NCBI GenBank assembly: GCA_025517565.1
Contig: JAOPKD010000007.1
Location: 1-64,000, forward strand
Direction: 5' to 3'
Source: Halapricum hydrolyticum
Lineage (GTDB): Archaea; Halobacteriota; Halobacteria; Halobacteriales; Haloarculaceae
DNA length: 64,000 bases
Shown: positions 60,992 to 64,000 of the stretch, piece after piece
Numbering within the stretch: position 1 is the stretch's first letter
How the letters are laid out: every line of letters starts with the position of its first letter
Program-made: the position numbers and the translations under genes
The notes under the pieces: generated by a model
Database searches by the model: none
What the model saw: only the letters and a program-made list of their open reading frames with translations
What the model was told of the DNA's origin: nothing

Positions 60992-61546
60992 CTAGTCTTT
61001 GCGTTCGACGACGTCACCGAGCGTGTACTCGCCGCTCGCGGAGCCGCCTTCCCATTCGGTGTCTTCGTCAGGCGTCGACCCTGCCGAGAGATCGATCCCG
61101 AGTTCGCGTTCGAGCTTTCGCTGTACGTCGTCGCTGGGAAGGACCTCACCGTGTTCGAGCTTGCGGATCAGGCTCGCTTTCTCGTTGAGTTTTTTCGCGA
61201 GGTCTTCCTGGCTGAGTCCGGCCGATTCGCGAGCCGATCGGATACGGTTGTCGTAATCCTGTGCCACCTCGTCCATCTCGTCGAACATATCGCGGCGACG
61301 CCCGCCACCGCCTGAACTCCTCGACGAACTCGAGCCGCTCGCTCCGCCGGTCGAGCCGGACGTCGATCCGCTGGAACTGCTCGATCCGGACGAGCCGGTC
61401 GAGTATTTCGTGCTCGTGCTCGACTGCTGTGTCTTCACTTCGGTCCCGAACTCCGCACACTCGTCGCAGACCTGGAGCTCCGCGCCTTCGATCTTGACGG
61501 TGTTCGGTGAATTCGTCTCCTTCCCGCACATCTCACACTGGACCAT
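60992..61546 (-). CDS. Archaeal multiprotein bridging factor 1 (aMBF1)
   Basis: A 184-residue transcription-associated protein. An N-terminal zinc ribbon (CEMCGKE ... CDECAEF) covers residues 4-33. A long Ser/Gly-rich low-complexity linker (about 42-85) follows, then a Cro/C1-type helix-turn-helix (RSARESAGLSQEDLAKKLNEKASLIRKLEHGEVLP) near residues 102-140. It may link transcription and translation, as in other archaea. The Ser-rich linker is longer than I expect for the family. Confidence 0.92.
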   Translation of the reverse strand: MVQCEMCGKETNSPNTVKIEGAELQVCDECAEFGTEVKTQQSSTSTKYSTGSSGSSSSSGSTSGSTGGASGSSSSRSSGGGGRRRDMFDEMDEVAQDYDNRIRSARESAGLSQEDLAKKLNEKASLIRKLEHGEVLPSDDVQRKLERELGIDLSAGSTPDEDTEWEGGSASGEYTLGDVVERKD

Positions 61547-61582
61547 GTTGCCCTATAACTCGTGCCGTGGCATAAAACGTAC

Positions 61583-61673
61583 GCCGTCGATTGTGCTATC
61601 GACGCGCCACCCACGCCGCCGACTGCACTGTCGACGCTCCACCTACCGCCGTCGTTTGTGCTATCGACGCGCC
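61583..61673. repeat. Three tandem copies of a ~32-bp unit at the end of the methyltransferase gene
   Basis: Units start at 61583, 61615 and 61648 with the pattern GCCGYCGNNTGYRCTRTCGA followed by CGCKCC. Units one and three are nearly identical; unit two differs at several positions. The third unit contains the last codons and stop of the gene on the minus strand (61661), so the 3' end has been duplicated downstream. Confidence 0.6.
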
Positions 61674-62287
61674 TTGATCACGACGAACGAGCCGTCTCCG
61701 TACCCCGGTTCGACCGGCTCGGGCTCGTCGACCTCGTCGATCCACCGGAAGACGGTCTGGACGATCTCGAAGTCAGTGAACCCCGCATCGAGCAGCGCGC
61801 CGCGGAGCTGATCGGTCGAGACGAACGTCGCGTCTCTGTAGAAGGGGCTCTCCTCTTTGTGTTGCTCGTATATTTCGCCGACGGGGCTGTGTCTATCGAC
61901 GTAGCCGAGCACGAGATCGCCGTCCGGGGCGAGCACCCGTCTGGCCTCCGCGAGCGTCGCCGGGACGTCCTCGACGAAACAGATCGTCGTCACCAGCAGC
62001 ACAGTCTCGAACGTCTCCTCGGCAAAGGGCAGCTGCTCGGCGACGCCACGGACGACATCTATCTCTCGTCGACGCGCGCGCTGAAGCATCCCGATGGTGG
62101 GGTCGACACCGATGTCGATCCCGAGCGGTGCCGCGAACCGGCCGCTACCGACGCCGACTTCGAGCGCCCGCCCGTCGTCGAGCAGCCGATCGAGCGCGTT
62201 CAGTTCGGACTCGTAGACCGCCTCGTATTCGTCGAACCACGCCTCGTACCGGTCGGTGTGTTCCTCGAACGGTGCTGCGTTGGGCAT
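61661..62287 (-). CDS. Class I SAM-dependent methyltransferase
   Basis: A 208-residue methyltransferase of the UbiE/type 11 group. SAM motif I is ALEVGVGSGRFAAPLG near residue 40, followed by IGVDPTIGMLQRAR, then AEQLPFAEETFETVLLVTTICFVEDV (motif II) and RVLAPDGDLVLGYVD (motif III). The substrate is unknown. The stop lies in the third unit of a tandem repeat. It diverges from the LUD-domain operon. Confidence 0.87.
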   Translation of the reverse strand: MPNAAPFEEHTDRYEAWFDEYEAVYESELNALDRLLDDGRALEVGVGSGRFAAPLGIDIGVDPTIGMLQRARRREIDVVRGVAEQLPFAEETFETVLLVTTICFVEDVPATLAEARRVLAPDGDLVLGYVDRHSPVGEIYEQHKEESPFYRDATFVSTDQLRGALLDAGFTDFEIVQTVFRWIDEVDEPEPVEPGYGDGSFVVIKARR

Positions 62288-62407
62288 TTGCGTGTGTTAG
62301 GGCAGGCGAGTATACGAGGATTTGGCCCCTCGACGTGTCCGTCCGATGTCTCGGAGAGTCTTGCCCGTTTCAACACGCATAGACTGACTGAGCCGAAACC
62401 GCGCTCA

Positions 62408-62917
62408 ATGGCAACGACTGCTGGCGACGCGACTGTGAACCAGTTCACGGCGGCGCTCGAGGAACTCGACGTCGGCTGGACGCTGACGACTACTGACGAA
62501 CTTCCCGGGGAGCTAGAACGGTTCCCCGAACCTATCGTCGGCGTTCCGTTCCCCTTCGAGGACGTCTCTCTTCCCGAGTCGATCCCACGTGCGGAGCGAT
62601 CTGACGGGGTCAAAGCAGCCAGTACCGGCGTCACGGCGGCGACGCTCGGGATCGTGGAGTACGGGAGCGTCGTGGTCGAATCGAAACCTCCCGAGACCGA
62701 GCCCGTGAGTCTCTACGCCGACACCCACGTCGCTGTCGTCCGGCTGGAGGACATCGTCGACTCCATGAGCGACGCGTTCGCCGAACTCGGACCCCGGCTG
62801 CGCGAGACTGGTGGGAACGCGATCATCGCGACCGGACCGAGCGCTACCGCCGACATGGGCGCGCTGGTCCGCGGCGTCCACGGACCGAGTGACGTACACG
62901 TGGTGATCGTCAAATGA
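62408..62917 (+). CDS. LUD-domain protein (LutC-like lactate utilisation)
   Basis: A 169-residue LutC/YkgG-type protein with an LUD domain. TAATLGIVEYGSVVVESKP and LYADTHVAVVRLEDIVDSM are typical, followed by GNAIIATGPSATADMGALVRGVHGP near the C-terminus. With LutB and LutA it forms an iron-sulfur lactate oxidation complex in other organisms. The gene overlaps the next gene by ATGA, so they are translated together. The start at 62408 is the first ATG after the divergent spacer. Confidence 0.88.
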   Translation: MATTAGDATVNQFTAALEELDVGWTLTTTDELPGELERFPEPIVGVPFPFEDVSLPESIPRAERSDGVKAASTGVTAATLGIVEYGSVVVESKPPETEPVSLYADTHVAVVRLEDIVDSMSDAFAELGPRLRETGGNAIIATGPSATADMGALVRGVHGPSDVHVVIVK

Positions 62918-64000
62918 GTCGCAAGTCCAAGCGGGCGAAAGCCGCACAGATCCGGGAGACGATGGCCGCCGAAGGTGCCTCCGTCCGGGAGAACACGCGG
63001 GGCTTCAACCAGGGACGATACGACACCGTTGCGGATCTCGAGAACTACGAGGAGCTGAAAGACGAGGCACGCCGGATCAAGGAAGACGCCATCGAACGGC
63101 TTCCGGAACTGATCGATCAGCTCACCGAAACCATCGAAGCAAACGGCGGGACGGTCTATCTCGCCGAGGACGAGGCCGACGCGAACGAGTACATCGCGTC
63201 GCTGGTCGAATCCGACGAGACGGTCGTCAAGAGCAAGTCGATGACCACCGAGGAGATTGAGGTCAACGAGCACCTCGAAGCAGAGGGTGCGAACGTCGTC
63301 GAGACCGACCTCGGGGAGTGGGTCCTGCAGGTCGCCGACGAGGCACCGAGCCACCTCGTCGCGCCGGCGATCCACAAGTCCCGCGAGTCGATCGCCGAGC
63401 TGTTCCGCGAACAGTTCGACCCCGACCGACCGCTCGACACGCCGGAGGACCTCACTGCATTCGCCAGCGAGTACCTGGCCGATGCCTTCGAGAACGCCGA
63501 CGTGGGCATGACTGGGGCGAATTTCCTCACCGCCGACAGTGGGTCGATGATGCTCGTCACCAGCGAGGGCAACGCCCGCAAGACTGTCACCGCCACGGAC
63601 CGGCACGTCGCGGTCGCCGGCGTCGAGAAGATCGTCCCCAGCGTCGAGGATCTCCAGCCGTTTGTCGAATTGATCGGCCGTTCGGGCACCGGCCAGGACA
63701 TCACCGCCTACATATCGCTGCTCACGCCACCGGTCGAAACGGCGACCTTCGGCGAGGACGAACTCGAGGGTAGTGACGACCGCGACTTCCACCTCGTGTT
63801 GATCGACAACGGCCGCATGGCCATGCGCGAGGACGAACAGCTGCGCGAAACGCTGTACTGCATCCGGTGCTCGGCATGTGCCAACACGTGTGCGAACTTC
63901 CAGCAGGTCGGCGGCCACGAGTTCGGCGGCGAGACCTACACCGGCGGGATCGCCGGCGGCTGGGAGACCGGCGTCCACGGCCTGGATAGCAGCGAGGAGT
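62914..64000 (+). CDS. LutB-like iron-sulfur protein, cut by the window end
   Basis: The first 362 residues of a LutB-type protein. The LUD domain covers most of this part (TVVKSKSMTTEEIEVNEHLE, then MTGANFLTADSGSMMLVTSEGNARKT). At the end the first 4Fe-4S cluster motif begins: YCIRCSACANTC near residue 317. The full protein would have a second cluster motif beyond the window. Its ATG overlaps the LutC-like gene stop. Together they would oxidise lactate; a LutA-like gene could lie either side, and none is upstream here. Confidence 0.9.
   Translation, partial: MSRKSKRAKAAQIRETMAAEGASVRENTRGFNQGRYDTVADLENYEELKDEARRIKEDAIERLPELIDQLTETIEANGGTVYLAEDEADANEYIASLVESDETVVKSKSMTTEEIEVNEHLEAEGANVVETDLGEWVLQVADEAPSHLVAPAIHKSRESIAELFREQFDPDRPLDTPEDLTAFASEYLADAFENADVGMTGANFLTADSGSMMLVTSEGNARKTVTATDRHVAVAGVEKIVPSVEDLQPFVELIGRSGTGQDITAYISLLTPPVETATFGEDELEGSDDRDFHLVLIDNGRMAMREDEQLRETLYCIRCSACANTCANFQQVGGHEFGGETYTGGIAGGWETGVHGLDSSEE

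Noticed and set aside
62713..63978. A 421-codon minus-strand frame over the LutB-like gene
   Set aside because: Antisense shadow of a gene with LUD and 4Fe-4S motifs.

Overview
This is a 64 kb piece of a haloarchaeal (class Halobacteria) chromosome. The evidence is acidic proteins rich in Asp and Glu, GC-rich third codon positions in the core genes, TATA boxes 23-30 bases before leaderless ATG or GTG starts, and family markers such as a HalX-type response regulator, a haloarchaeal phosphomevalonate decarboxylase, aMBF1 and a DUF5805 protein. The genus cannot be fixed from the sequence alone; Haloarculaceae is a guess.

Layout. (1) 1-4690: a lower-GC accessory segment ending against a tRNA-Val(CAC) gene (4691-4765). 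It holds a two-gene operon (coiled-coil protein plus predicted PD-(D/E)XK nuclease), an RNase HI gene, a gene-free stretch dense in perfect hairpins (about 3345-3815) that looks like a large structured RNA, and an unknown gene with a leaderless start. (2) 4838-29325: GC-rich core genome. It includes a PaaI thioesterase, a TIG-like repeat protein, a fused AMMECR1-MEMO protein with its radical SAM partner, dhaL and dhaM without an adjacent dhaK, hybrid cluster protein, a PAC2 protein, a CPBP protease, an rRNA/tRNA m5C methyltransferase with a separate PUA-like partner, phosphomevalonate decarboxylase, endonuclease III, aminopeptidase, an eIF2B-like protein, MscS, FBPase and an aldehyde dehydrogenase. 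(3) 29326-32560: a tyrosine recombinase and DUF5805 protein followed by a gene-poor 1.6 kb; related short AT-rich repeats lie at both ends in inverted orientation. (4) 32561-51353: a lower-GC island carrying a class 2 DISARM antiviral locus (drmE, drmA, drmB, drmC, drmMII), then an Orc1/Cdc6 ATPase, a Cas4-like nuclease, a winged-helix regulator, an array of short iteron-like and palindromic repeats, and an intact DDE transposase. (5) 51714-64000: core genome again. It has a CBS/HPF-like protein, an inositol monophosphatase family protein, DUF1028 and DUF429 proteins, a RuvC-like protein, citrate synthase, DNA polymerase IV with a PIP box, triosephosphate isomerase, a HalX response regulator, aMBF1, a methyltransferase, and the start of a LUD-domain lactate oxidation operon cut by the window end.

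How the genes work together. The DISARM genes are collinear: DrmMII would mark host cytosines while DrmA, DrmB, DrmC and DrmE restrict incoming unmarked DNA. Separate TATA boxes before drmE, drmA and drmMII suggest three transcripts, with drmB and drmC coupled to drmA. The Orc1, Cas4-like nuclease and repeat cluster beside it looks like a plasmid or virus replication module captured with the defence genes. In the core, FBPase, triosephosphate isomerase, citrate synthase and the Dha genes cover central carbon metabolism.

The most unusual points are the structured RNA candidate near tRNA-Val, the complete DISARM locus with an apparent degenerate DNA-glycosylase (HhH-GPD) domain at the N-terminus of its methyltransferase, and the repeat cluster beside the Orc1 gene.
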